Part shown: positions 1 to 13,500 of the stretch, piece after piece | Layout of the letters: each line of letters opens with the position of its first letter | How positions within the stretch are numbered: position 1 is the stretch's first letter | Assembly (NCBI GenBank): GCA_049999725.1 | Contig: JBNGIS010001449.1 | Coordinates: 21,798 to 85,797 of the forward strand | Direction: 5' to 3' | DNA: 64,000 nt | Source of the DNA: Haplomitrium mnioides | Taxonomy: Eukaryota > Marchantiophyta > Haplomitriopsida > Calobryales | The notes under the pieces: generated by a model | What the model saw: the letters and a program-made list of their open reading frames with translations, nothing else | Databases searched by the model: none | Told to the model about the DNA's origin: nothing | Made by a program: the position numbers and the translations under genes

Positions 1-3000
1 CTCCTCTAGAGGCCCTTCCCCTTCCACCGTGAACACAACCCCGTCCAGAAATCCTTCGCCTATAGAGATGATGCCCAATTTGCCAGAGGAAACCAGTGCT
101 GAGCAATCTTCCACGCCAAAGTCGAAGCCTCATGTGAGATTTACGACATCTCCCCCTATTCATCCTCAGGAACTGCTGGCGGAGAAGAGATTCTCTGGGG
201 GTTCAATTCCTCATGATTGGAACGAAGGTCTTGGGCCCCAGCTCCGAATCGGCCCAGTTTCGGATGACTCCGACCATAGTAGTTCACCGAAGGCACGCCG
301 CTCGGTTGTTAGTCTCCTGCCTGAGCAACGAGGCAGGCCAAGGAGCAGGGAGAGGCGCCCCTTCGTTGCTGGTGCTGGATACCTCAGTCCATCCCCACCA
401 ACGCGAGAGAAAGAAGACTTGCCAACTCGCGAAATCATTCTTACACCTCGAGTACCTGGTGATGAGGGATGGAGAGATCCAGGCCAAAAGGAATCCCCTG
501 TTGCAGAAAGCTTTCAAAGCGAGGGCTTAGCTTTGAAAGTGCCCGATTATCTATCAGTGCTGAGAGGAAACTCACGAGACAATACCAGAGGATCACCTGC
601 AGATAAGAGAGAATCTAAAACTGCGGGAGGTCCCGTCGTGGCAAGCAATAAAAAGAGCACTTTCATCCGGGCTGTGGAAGCGGTAACGAGTCTTGGGGCA
701 CCCCTGATTGCTCCCAGCACGGAGCCCATAACCAGTAAGTACGTAACACAGTCGGCAAAAGCCCGACTGAGCACTGTGATTGTTCCAGTCAATGCCAAAC
801 AGTGGCTCCTGCAATCCCTACGAATGAAAGATTCAGAGCTTCGGGAGCTGTTCGACCAGGTCAGATTCGGATGTTCAATGCGTTCAGAGCATGTTTACCA
901 GCCTGGTCGTCAGTGGCTAAACGCTTGGTTAATGCACAGTTAAAACAAATAGAAGCTGTATTGACGCTTTGCAGCTTGATCACATCTGCTGATCTTAATC
1001 TTAGCTTCACATTAATGTTTTCAGATGGAGATGATTCCCCAACTTGCAGCAGATCATGTGAGGGAAGTACGGGCAGAATGGGAGGGACTGGAGGCCCGAG
1101 CGTTGAAGGTTCCTCCTGAAGCAAAAATGCTACTTAAGGATCAGATGCTTCTAGAGAAAGTGAGGTCTCTGCTAAAGAGCTTTATTGAAACAGTATCTGA
1201 ATTTCCATCTACAGATACAGCCGAGCAAAAGCAATCGGGAGAGGGCAATGATACAGGAATTGGGGTTATCACAGAAGGAGATGATGAAGAAGACGAAGCA
1301 GATGCAGAAGAGATGCTTATTGAGGATGCACCAAAAGAATCAGGCTTGACATTTTCGTCAAAGCGAGGGAGAGAATCATCTCTCTCCTCAGCTTCGACAC
1401 ACGTCCGCCAAGGGTTGTTGGATAGAGACAGGACTGTTAGTATCATGGGCAGGCCAGTGTGTCCTACATGTGGCCAAATGAATACGGTAGGGACAAATAC
1501 AGTCATTCGGGGAGGAATTTTGCCTAAAGAGACTGCGTCTGTCAACAAGAGTCCTCCAATATCTCACCAGTCTCTGCCTTCATTTATTCCAGCAGAGGAT
1601 TATGTTGTAAAGCAGTCACTCATGAAGGTACAGTCAAATTCTACACTTCTGAAATCGACAGAAAAAGCTCACTGGAAAAGCAATGTAGTTCAACATTGAA
1701 AGTAAGGTTTTGCGTTATTGTTAATCTCTCAGTACTGCACAAAATAGTTGTATTAGGGGTCTGAAGGATCTAATCCTCACGCGGGTTCTGTGTGGATTTA
1801 GCCAGTTGGAAAGTCGGCTGAGTACAAATCTACTTACAGTCCCTTGGAAAAACGTTGGTATACTGTTCTTTTCCCAGCCTTGCAGGTAGCCCTTAAACCA
1901 GCTCCATCTCAAGTGTCATTTGTCTTCCGGATTGTGCACAACCAAGGTGTTATACTCATTTTGAGAAGACTCGAAATAAAAAATCTCAACATCGAACAAA
2001 TGAACTCATATTTGTGAAATCCTGTTTGGAGATTTTGTAGCCAGGGAAAAGGGAAGATGTGCAGTTGCTGAGTGAATGGCTATGCCATGCAATTCAACGG
2101 AATAGTGTGGAGGATCTTGATGGCCATTTTACAGATGTTGATACTGCCTTTGTGCTACATTCCATTGCGTTCTTGGAGGTTGTACGCCAGGTGTTTATAC
2201 CTTATCTACGGATGATTAGAATACATTCTTGAAAAGTTACCCTGAGCAACATTGATCAGAGAAGAATAAGATGGAACTGGTAGTGATGATATGATTAGGT
2301 AAGAGTTGAGATTCTAAATTTTAAAAATTTCAGGCCTGCTTCCACTCCCTTTGCTATTCAGTGGTGATGAGTTGTTACCAAAGGGGAAAATGAACCAATT
2401 TCAGGGTTATTATGGGTGGGCAGCCTTTTGCCCTTTGAGCTACTTGGTTGACTATCTTCTTTTTCACAGATCCTTTTCTCTAAGAGAATTTCCTTCATGA
2501 AATTTTGACAATAGCCATGGCAAAGTGGGATACAAAGAAAGAATACAACATGGAAGCTGCATTTTTACAGTAATAAAATTCATTGTAAGAAACTTCATTT
2601 AGGAGTTGTGGTGGTGCATAGCAGGTGAGGATTCATTGTGAGGAAAGAGGGGACATCCTTTTGCATGTGTGGCGGCAACTGCTTCGAATATTCAACCAGG
2701 TTCAATTTCTTCCGGGTTAGCTTCTGCGCTTCCTCAGTTGTCCTGTAAACATAAGTCGCTCATTATTACCTTTTAAGTCCTTTGCTTAGTATGCGCGAAA
2801 AAGAAATAGCAGAGCTTACATTATCAAGGTTTGCAATTGCAATACGACATTGAATAAAACGCATGCTGTGTGCTGGTTTTTCTATTTAAAGTTCAATCCT
2901 CAGAGAACGTTAATTGTTTAGTCTTTTGCTCTCTGTTCTATTCTATTTTATCCTGCTTGGATTTTATAATTATTTTCAAAAGATTATTCTAAAAGATTAC

Positions 3001-6000
3001 TGAACCACATGTGCTGCACAGGTGATGGTCAGAGCAGAACCAAAACTGACTGCTATGGAAGAAGAATTGAGAAGAGCTAGGGACCAACAGGCTATAAACC
3101 ATCTAGAGATTGCAAGACTCAGTGATGAGCTTCATCTGTACACTGAAAAATGTAAAGCTGCTGAAGAGCAGTTAAAACTCAAAGAGACAGAATGTTCCAG
3201 AATTAAGAGATGTCGATTATGCCTTGCAGGAAACTTATCGCCACGTTCAAGGCAACATTTTGTAAGAAGAACACTTTTAAGGAGATTTTCGAGTGCAGAC
3301 AATAGAGTTGAAGTAGAAGGAGAAAGTTCTGCTGAACAAATTCTTGAAGAGAATCTTGCAGCAGCGCTAGAAAAAGGCCCTTCGCAAATTAGAGAAGATA
3401 ACACCTTTGAACCAAATGTGGACCCAATCAATGCTGATGATGTTAATGATAATCAAAGTTATGCTAGGAATGAAGCCCGAGCTCAAGAAAGAGTTGAAAA
3501 ACGAGCTAGTGTAGATGAAGAAACCAAAGCAAGTACAGTAATTACTTTTCTACGTGCAGCATTAATGAATAGATCTGGTGATAGAGATGGCTCCTCTACA
3601 AAGGGTGCTCAAGCAGGTGTCAAAATTGATGCATCCGTTCAGACAGATGCAGTATCAGTTACTGAAAAGAGCCCATTTGAAGATGTTCTCAAAAGATCTG
3701 GTAGTTGCCCTGCTAGGCTATTTTGGATAGAGAATGTTAATCCGGAGGTTCACGCAAAACACAGAGCCTGGCTGATTGAAAATGGTGTAATTAAACCACG
3801 TACTGATGAGTTGGTGCCAAAAGATGGTGATAGTAGTGGTGACGAGGTTGAAGTTGTCGCTGCTTATAAAGTTGGTGCAGATGGAGGCGCAGGGCAACCA
3901 GAGGGTGAAGTTGACCAAAAATCAGCCCCCCTAAGTCTCGAGGCTCTAGGTCTGGAGGCCATTAATATGCTGAAAAATATCCCTGTATCAGATCCAGCTT
4001 TGGCCTCAAATATCCAAGGTCTCATGAAAAAGTGGAAAAGTGTGGCAGTCGCATCCTCATTCTTTGGCACTGGCAAACCAGGAAGCAGACGACAGAGTAA
4101 AGAAGAAATTAATGAAGGGGAAGATGATGAGATAGAAGGAATGAGCTCAGAAGGTTATGATGGGGGAGAGGATTCAGTTGATGGAGGGACAAGAAAGAAG
4201 ATCAGAAAGGCAAAAGCAGGGAAGGGGAAAGGAGGTGTGGGTGAAGGTGATAGTGAAAAAAGTTTTAGTAGTAGAGGATCTAGATCAAGCACCTTTTCGA
4301 TTGCTCAGGAGGCTATGCTGAGATCCAAGAGACCCACATTGAAGTTTACCACGTATGATCCCACTCTCACCTGCATACTTTTGGTTGTCTTCAATGGCTT
4401 TGAAATGGACAAGATCCTCAGTATCCAAGATCTGGGAATGGATCAACCTCAGTCCCCTAGTTTCTTAAACTTGAAACTATAGAGTTTCTTACCCTTCCCA
4501 GTCTTGGTGGGGTCTCCAAATACATTGAAGATCTCATGTGAACTTAAAGGCGAAACATGTTTCCCAACTCTCCTAGCAAGAACAACAGACATGTTGCTTG
4601 TTCTCCACTGAACTCTTAATTTTTTAGCAATTTGTCCTCTAAATTTTAATTTAAATAAAATCTCTTATGCTACAAAACTATTTTGAAGCAGCTCCTGCTG
4701 AGGTATCTGCGGTTGGGGGCTTAAGGTTAAGAGTAGTGGTGTGTTGCTGTAGTTTTTACTCCTGACAGTACAATTCTGGAGGACTTGCAGTGGTCTTGCT
4801 CCCAAGCTAGGAGTCATTTTGCCTCTTGGTTTTACAAAGATGATGAAGATAAATGTTCCTCCAAAGGTTGTGAAGTTCTTCAATGAGAGGCAGGTATATG
4901 CCGTCTCGAGCCACCACCATGATAAGCCTTTTCTTAAGCTATTGTGACTTTTGATACCTTGGTGTAAAGTAGGCAACAGTAACAATTAGTTTGCCGATTT
5001 TAATCCACAAAAGTGGATACTGTACTTTGTCTTCAAATCTAAATGACCGTTGTGGGATTCGGCATTCGCTTATGGATTGATCGCATTGTTTGTTTACGTT
5101 TTTGCAGATTACAAAATTGATAGCTTCTATTTACGTTGCAAAGATAGAGGCAGATGCAGTGGATGATGCCACAGATGGCGAACGACAGACATGTTGTGAG
5201 TTTGTGTATGACTTTATGCTCAATCAGTATGGTTTGAAAAGGCTTGCAGAGGCTGCTGTTTGGGGTGTTTTTAAAAAGATCAAGCAGCTTCAAGATACCA
5301 AGAAAATTGATCAACATCCAAAGGTTAGTACTACTTCGTTTTTGCAAAAGTCTAAAATGGGCATATCCCCATTGTAGGTCGGTCTGTACCAGTAATCAGT
5401 CTTATCCCTTAATTTTTGGACCTATTGAAAATTACCGGAGCTCATAACTGTACTGAAATCAGGCAAGGTTGTTTTACCGATTCTGTGGAATGGATGAGAA
5501 ACGGACGTACAATGAACTGGACCTGTACCTGTACTTGAAAGTGTTAGCCAAGGCTATGACAAAAAGTGGTTTACTTTACCCATCAGAAGACGATGATGGC
5601 ATAAGCTACGTGAATTGTGTTTGGGCTGAGTCTCTTGCAGAGGAACCCAATCTGATTTCCTTTTTCGGATCACAAGCTGCAGCAACAGAGTTCATAGCAA
5701 AATATGTATCAGCTCATGCTGTCACAGATCGTGTTTCACTGGAGGTAAATAGATGATGCATAACCAGACTGACGTAGTACTCCAAAATTGAACATTCAGA
5801 CATTTTTCTGATTCAATTCAAATTCAATTCGATTTCTACAACTTTTCATTATCTCATGATCTTGACCAATAGTCTATATTTCTTATACGGCGGCAGATCT
5901 CTAACAAAGTTTTGAAGCGCACAGGTACAGAAGTTGGTGAAAACCAAGGAAGTAAGGAGAATTGATTATGACCAGTTCTTTGAGGCTGTTTTTGAAGCGA

Positions 6001-7414
6001 ACCTTCAGAAAGCGGTGCCTTTTCTCTCCCTCTTAGCAATATTTTTTAGTAGAAGGGAAGGAAGCTTTATACGCATCATAAAGAAGTTGGTTTATCATCA
6101 AATAGCTGAAATTGTGTGCGGAGAAGAGTTGCAAAGTTCCATACCGTAGTCTTAACTTTCGATTGAGATATTTGCAGACAACCGTTACAGCAACCGCACA
6201 AAAGCAGAGACGGGCTGTGAAAGCACCTTTAACTGCAGAGAAGGTACTCAGTAGGGAGCAGTCAACAGCTTTAGGAGTTCCTCCTGGAAGTAAAATTGTT
6301 TAATGTTCCAAAAATGTAGATTTCAATATCTGTTCAAACAATCCCGTGGGGCAGTTGTAACATCCAGATGTATACTAGCAGAGAATGATGTTTTTTCGAA
6401 CATTCCAGCAGGAAGCACAACATTTTTACCGTACTTTTACAATCAGATACATAAACTAATCATCCAGTTGTGGCTTGCAACTTTGGCTGCTCAGAGGCTG
6501 GAGTTGGAGAACTTGTTTATAGCGGGTGATGCAAACCAAGACGGTGTGTTAACGTTTACGGAATTTCGAGAGATTCTTAGCAGTGCGGATCCTACTATTA
6601 CACAACAAACTGCTCTTAGGATCTTCAGAGAAACCCTTCTTAAGATGCCTGATGGAGGAGAACAGATCAGTCCTCTCGCCTTTGCTACAGTTGCTCATGA
6701 ACATGACATTGCAGCACCAATTTCTGTCATCTTCAATCTTTTAGGGAAGACTTGGCTTCAGGTACATTGCTCTTCAAGGTCTTTCTATGTGTTGCATGAA
6801 GGTTTAGATTGTTCTCATCTATAGTTGGAACATAACATTTTCCTCATGGAGTGCAAAGGTTTTACTCCATTTCCTTGTTCTATACCCATTTGGGGCAATT
6901 TGAACAATCTCACCGAACAGATTTTGTCCTTAACACAAGCTTTTCTCTTCAAATATATATTCTGCTGGTAACGTAGCAGGTTTACAATTTTCTTCGATTT
7001 TGCTCGCTTCAATTTGGTGAAATTTATTAATTTTTCTGGTATGAACGTTTCATTGTGATAACATTTCATCCTGTCACGTTCGTGAATCGTCGAGTATTAG
7101 TTTCTTTCCTCTCATAATTTAGCTACTTCATTTTACAGATCCAAAGTGATATAAATTCAGAGAAGATTGAAGAGGACGAAGCAAAGAAAGAGTACGAAGA
7201 AGAAAGATTGACAATAACTCGTTTGATTGATGAGAGTAAAGATCCGACTGCTGCTGTCCAAGCATTTCGCCAGTTTGTCCTCAAATTTTGCGGCAAAGAT
7301 GATGAAGACGACGAAGAAGAAGAGTCACAGGAGCTGGAAGATATTGTCGAGAAACAGTCATTTATTGCAGACATCCCTTCCTCGTCGAAAGAACGGGGAG
7401 ATGATGTGGTTTGA
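1..7414 (+). CDS. Flagellar-type EF-hand, coiled-coil protein (5' partial)
   Basis: The reading frame is open to the left edge, so the true start lies outside the window. Exons read by eye: <1-859, 1025-~1626, 1802-1885, 2041-2190, 2625-2699, 3022-~4350 (end unresolved), 5108-5323, 5463-5744, 5925-6014, 6178-6243, 6468-6761 and 7139-7414. Every resolved boundary is phase 0. The N-terminal part is proline/serine-rich and probably disordered. Exons 4-5 give AFLEVVRQ then VRIHCEERGDILLHVW, the RQV-x-x-x-C-x-ERG signature of axonemal dynein light chain p28 and some other ciliary proteins. Exon 6 begins with a coiled coil (MEEELRRARDQQ...) followed by acidic low-complexity sequence. Exon 7 has a conserved-looking segment (CCEFVYDFMLNQYGLKRLAE). 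Exon 11 holds a canonical EF-hand loop, DANQDGVLTFTE, at nt 6528-6563. The tail is very acidic. I infer an axonemal or basal-body protein of motile sperm; the exact orthologue is not recognised. It converges on GWD, with stop codons about 177 bp apart. Confidence 0.72.
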
Positions 7415-7591
7415 AATTTTCAAACAGAAAATTTTAATTTTTTATTTATTCTTCTGTGTAACAATTGAACAAAATTGCAATCTATTCACTTTCCGCTTGA
7501 AATGTATCATTTTTTTCTCATGATTCACACGACTTTCCAAGTGCAATTTGTATATCTACTTTCTCCTTTTCCTGTATTTCATTAAACGCAT

Positions 7592-10500
7592 TTACATTTG
7601 TGGTCTAGTTTGCACTACATACAACTCCCCGTCCTTGATTACACCTTCAATATCTTGTGCCGACCCAAGCAACTTCTCAATCTGTGAGCCTGCCTTGATT
7701 ATTTTACGTAGTATTGTTGTCCTAAATCCATCATCCTGGGTCAAAGGATCTGTTGCATAATCCACGACTCGTTCCTCCTCGTGGTCCATGGGCACGCTGC
7801 GGTTTGCACAAATTCAACATTTCATCACGTATGCGGAAATCTGACTACGTGTCATGCAAATGGGCAACAACACAATAACAATAGCCTGTCTTAGTCACAT
7901 CTCTATTGACAAACCTGTCATACAATCCTGCTCCAGCGTAACCTTCCAGATCTTCTCCATTCGAATCTGATCTGAATATAAGCGACCGCTTGATAAATAG
8001 GCCCACTCTCTTACTTGGATATCCCAAAATCTGACTTTCCACACGCCACTGTGTCAGAATTGACAGCTCCATTCATGTTATTACTGCACAACAAAATCCA
8101 GATGGTCTGAAATGTATTACCTTTGGTGATTTCAGATCGCTCTTGTTGGCAACAAAACTCAAAGCTCGCCCGGAATATGCGCCAACAAGAGTCTCTCCCA
8201 ACCCTTTGACAACCTGCTTACAACAATAAATCAACTAGTAAGTTCAACTTCCTTGCCCAACATAAAAGCCTGTCACAGATTTCCTCGTCGTTTCTCAACA
8301 TTCTTTCTACACACCTCTGCGTAAATCTCTTCTTTATTGCCTGTGGAAGGATTTTCAGTGTGAATGACGTAGGCGTAGTCTGCCTGAATTATTTCTTGCA
8401 CCAGAACTGCCATGCACAGATCCTTATGATCTATCTTTGCTTTGCGAGTACTGAAGTACGCTCTCTCATTCCACTTCGACCCCCACACCTGCCACACCTC
8501 ACCAAAGATCAACATCACCATACATTTCGAGTCCGAATTTCCTTACATCATATAAATTAATAACGGATTTTGATACGATCTTTAAATTCTACCTTTTTGA
8601 TTGCTGTCCACGCTTGTTCCCATCTTTCCTCCCCCTCATCACCCGGCCAGGGCATATCAGAGCTTTTCAAAATTGCTTTTAACTCCTCCACCTGCATTGC
8701 CCACATACCTTCCCCGTTCAGACTCTCCCATGGCATGCGCACTCGATCAGCATTTACTCCACGCACATTTACAGTTCTTTATCTTTAACGATTCTTTACC
8801 AATTTGGGAGGAGCCTGAAGATTTAACACAGCATCTCGTATATCTTTCAGTTTGTGGAAGTCTCCATCACTCAGTTCTTTAGTTAAAGAAGCAATTTCCT
8901 GCGCAACATCCTGCACTTGCAACACATCAGATATATCATTTCCAACGAACATATCCGCGAATGCGAATTATTTCAAATCCGGCTCATTGGTGACTTTCAT
9001 GAATTCGGAACACTCACCTTGTTTATACTCTCCGACAGCACTTTCTCAAAACTACCGAAAGGCAACGCCACTGACGTCGGAAGCCGAATTGAGGCAGGCA
9101 ACTGTCCCCTCAAGTTAGCAATATTTCGAGATTTTGCACCAACCTGCCACACATTTCATTGTTGTATATGAAATTCCACCATTTTGATATAAGTCCTACC
9201 CATTGCATCCATTCCTTTTAACGTTGTATCGACTGCTGTCACTTACTAAGTCTGGTGTAAACGCATCAGCTGCCACAGCATATTTGCCAGCAAAGACCTT
9301 CCTCTTGAGAGTAATTCCATGCGATTCGTCTATGTTTGTCAACGCTGGATCACTGGCGCTGACCACGTCCGCATCATTTACCTCACTGCACATGCAGAAC
9401 GAGAATCGTAAGCGCTTTGTTGTCTTCTTAAGTTTTTATGACGACTTCAAAGCTCTAGATGTTCTGTCGAAGATGATATTCACTACACCTTGCGAATTAT
9501 GCATTGTCAAGGCTTCTATGACATTCAACTGCACAAAACTTGTGTGCGACGAAAAATCAGACCTGAAATTCAAGTCAGCGGCAGTGGGCTCCAATTTGAT
9601 TGCTTTCCCGCTTTTAGATCGGAGAGAAGCCAACACTTCCGGATCGAAACAAGTTGCGAAGCATACCTACAAAGTGATACACAGATTGACAACTTTTCGG
9701 GATTACACCGGCTTTTCAGATTATTCATTTGCCAGTTAAACAGTTTCCTTCTTCTATCCGAATCCAATCTTGCTACCAAACAGAGGCAACTAGAACTTAC
9801 CTTGCCATTTCGTGCTCGTACAGAAACATGCGACAGAATATCTGGCATGTCGGGAGTGAGAACAGCCACAACGCCATCAGGAATCTCTTCCTCTCCCCTT
9901 ACTCTTCCAGCGATCAGAATTGTTGGTTTTTCATAGACCTGGTCTGCGACATCTAGAAGCTCATCGACTACTACGACATACCCTTGTGTTTCCACGGGAC
10001 TGATGACCTGCCAACTGTATCCATAACAAAACAGCTATCCGTGTTACCGATTCCATGAACATTTTGCGCATAATGAAGTATGATCAGCATTCACAAGTAT
10101 CCATCACGCACCGGCACTCCCAGACAGTTGCACTGTTATGTTTTCATGTCATCTACTTTGGGCTACCCACAAACACGGTTCAACGTGTTCAAATACAACT
10201 ATGCTATTATCCTCGCTTCTTACCTGCCCATGTGCGCCTCTTTTCTCAAGACGGGGTCCATCCGATTTAGAACCAGCGACAAAGATGCAGCAGATCCTGA
10301 CCTTATCATTTCCTCTGTGAATATATCGATCTGTAACAAACATTTCAAGTTATCAACACGCTTTTTTTCTGTGCTTGCCGAAGTCCATTTACAGTGCAGA
10401 AATGCATAACTTGCTAGCAAAGAGGAAACGTTGTAGATAGGGTGTGCAAGGTTTGACGGTACTTACTGCCCATTGCTCAACACCCAGCAAGCTTCCCAGG

Positions 10501-13500
10501 TACTCTGCGGATGGCTGAAGCAGTTTCTGATAGTATTCTCCCTTTTCTTGCAAGGCCAATCGTGTTCGATCGAGCACTGCCTTCGACCGTAGTGCCCAAT
10601 CCTCTGGTTTGTTCTTGACAAGGTCCATGACATTGTACCAATCCTGTTGAACATATCCCTCATCAGTTTTTACTCTCCATCGCTTCAGGATGCTAATTTT
10701 TGTGTGCAAAATTTCTTCTCTTTCGTATTGCCGGTTCTTTTCCTGCACATTATCCTGCGAGGCAAGTTTTTTCTCCTTTCTAGAAAACTCTGTGACAAAA
10801 TTTATCCTACAGAATCAGGTACCTTCAAACAGTAAACAAGTTCTTCGTTATTGTTGCTGGACATACAGAGATTTTCCACAATCATGCTGATGATCAGTGC
10901 CAAATCCTGTCCATGCCACAGATCAAACTCAATTAATTTGACACAAGAGGTTTCAACAATTTTGCACATACAATCGTTGGTTCATTTTCGAAAACGATTA
11001 GCAACAATGATTTCCTTCAACCAAAGATATTTTCGAACGCACTTACATATAATCCTGCGCCATCTAAACCTTCCAAGCCTCTTTCCACTGTCGTTCGAAC
11101 GGTAGAATCAAGAGCCAGATCCAAAAATATAATGTCACGCAATCGATCATGAGGTTTTTGAAGGGTCGCCCACAATTGTCTCCGTGCTTCGACCAAGGCC
11201 TGCGGGGTGAAATATTTCATTACTATCGATCACTTCAATCCCCTTTTGTTCACGTTTGCAAAGCAGTGAATTTTAAAGAGCTACATACCTCTAAGAGTGG
11301 AAGGCTTTCTTTATCTTCCACATGCTCCATAACAAATTGCAGCAGACCCTGCATCCAAGTGATTTCACATTCAGCATTTTATAGTTGAATTAACAAGGCC
11401 AGGTTTAAAAAATCAGAATCATTCCCTCATCTTTCATTTTGAAATTCACAGCCTTACCGGCAATTCCTGTGACAATCCACCAACGGGACGAATTTCAACT
11501 CCTCCCATGAACCCCTGACCCTGCCGAACCAAGAAGTTGCTTAGAGATAAGATTCACAAACAAATTTCCTCACGTATGCCTTATGTGTATTTTATACAAA
11601 GATATACTGAAGTACCTGGGCAGAGTAGCCCATGCATGATGCAATTGCGGATTCCAAATCTGCGCCAGAATGAACTGCCTGCAGACAAAGAGCAGGCAAT
11701 ATAAGGTTTTGCAATTGGATGACAAAACATCTCCACAGATATTCAATCAGTTGTAACACTCTTTCCACTTAGTGCACAGCATACCTTCAGAGTACGCAGA
11801 TAGGCAGTCAAGTCTCGTATTAGACTGTCTTTCTCGCCGTGATTTAATCTTGGCTCCGAGACTATTGGCCTGTCGTAACTAGCCAAACGTTGTTTGGTCA
11901 CTCCATTGGCATTGAGTGTCTTCCAGTAAACATCCATATTAAAATCACTTTGAATATGATCCAATAGGGCCTGCAACAATTGCACGATGAAATACATGGT
12001 TAGCAAGAACTGCAGATTGTATTCCTTCATGTACATGTTTTCATCAGTAAGCAAAGTCACCAGATATTACCTGACAAATTACAACATCATCTGGACTCGT
12101 GTTGTTGTGGAGTTTTTGATGCCATTCCTCCATCATTCCTCCTTTGCAGTCATTGTTACGCTGAAATATCCAGCATCAGGCACTCAATTTATTGCTAAGG
12201 ACTACTCCAGTTCCTACTTTGACAATGCATTTGTCGTATTCAAACATACTATGCACATACCTGGACCACCAATATTTCATCTCTAATTCGTTGGCCTACG
12301 TCACCCTGCCCTCCTCTTCCAACAGTTGACATTATAAGCCTGATAAGTTCTCGATGTTCAGGCTCCTCCCGATACATAGACTGGAGAAGATCAGTCAGCC
12401 TGTCTTGGGCTGCACTGATTTCCCTGCAACAGAAGATATGGTCTGTCACTACAATTGTCGTTCCTGACAATGGATTAAGCCTCTTGATAACTTTCAAATA
12501 AGTTACTTTCGTACAAACTTTTTTCCAAAGCAACTGGTACCAGATGTTTTACCGTGGTTTTACGTTATAACTTTTGTTCCATATCAACTGCCTGCTCGCC
12601 ATATATCTTAACCACACCAAAATACCTACAATGGCCAACTCTCCTTCTCTTTTGGCTTGTTCTGTTAACCCTGTTGCAATGTTATATCTGCAAGGTAATC
12701 AGATTTTCGAATTGTTAAGACAGTTTCCAACTCGAGCAACACTTCCAATCTGCAGGAAAAAGTTAGCTGTACATGCAAATGTATTCTGTCCACCCACCGA
12801 TGCATTAAAGAACGTTGTGCCTCACTCTCGACATTTGCAATATCTTCCAAAAACCTCTTTGCTGTCCCACTTCCATCTCCAACAACCTGTTTAGAGTTTC
12901 ATAATTAATTGATTGAAACCATCTCACAGAACAACACCATTCAACTTGCAAAAGGAACTGAGGCATAGCTTTCCTGATTGCAATCATCTCACAGAACAAC
13001 ATCATTCAATTATCACCATTCCGCTTTCTTTAGTGAGCTGCAGCTCACATTACCTTGAGTTCTTTCACATCCGGTGCCTTCAAGGCTAAATAATAGTCCC
13101 CACCATTATCTTTGTACCAGATGCTCCCTTCCTTGAGCACAAACGGCATTCCAATATATTCTCCTTCACTGACAACGATTTCCACAGCCTACCACAACCA
13201 CGACACTGTCAGTTCCACTTGTGGACTTGGATTCTGAATCTATTTCTGTACTTTTAGAGCAGGATCTTCCAACTGAATTTGCGATAATGAAAATGCTCAT
13301 GAAAGAAACTATTTCTAAAATTCTTGTTTAATACCTGAAGAGATGAATCACCAGCAAAACCCTTAGTAAAAGGTGATTCGCAAGATGCTTCCAATAGAGT
13401 AGAATTCTCTGGTACACTCTCTTCTGGGGGTGCCTGATTTACATTCCATTGCCATATTTGGTTTATATCATGCCAGCAAAGAGCTTCGCCACTGGATTTA

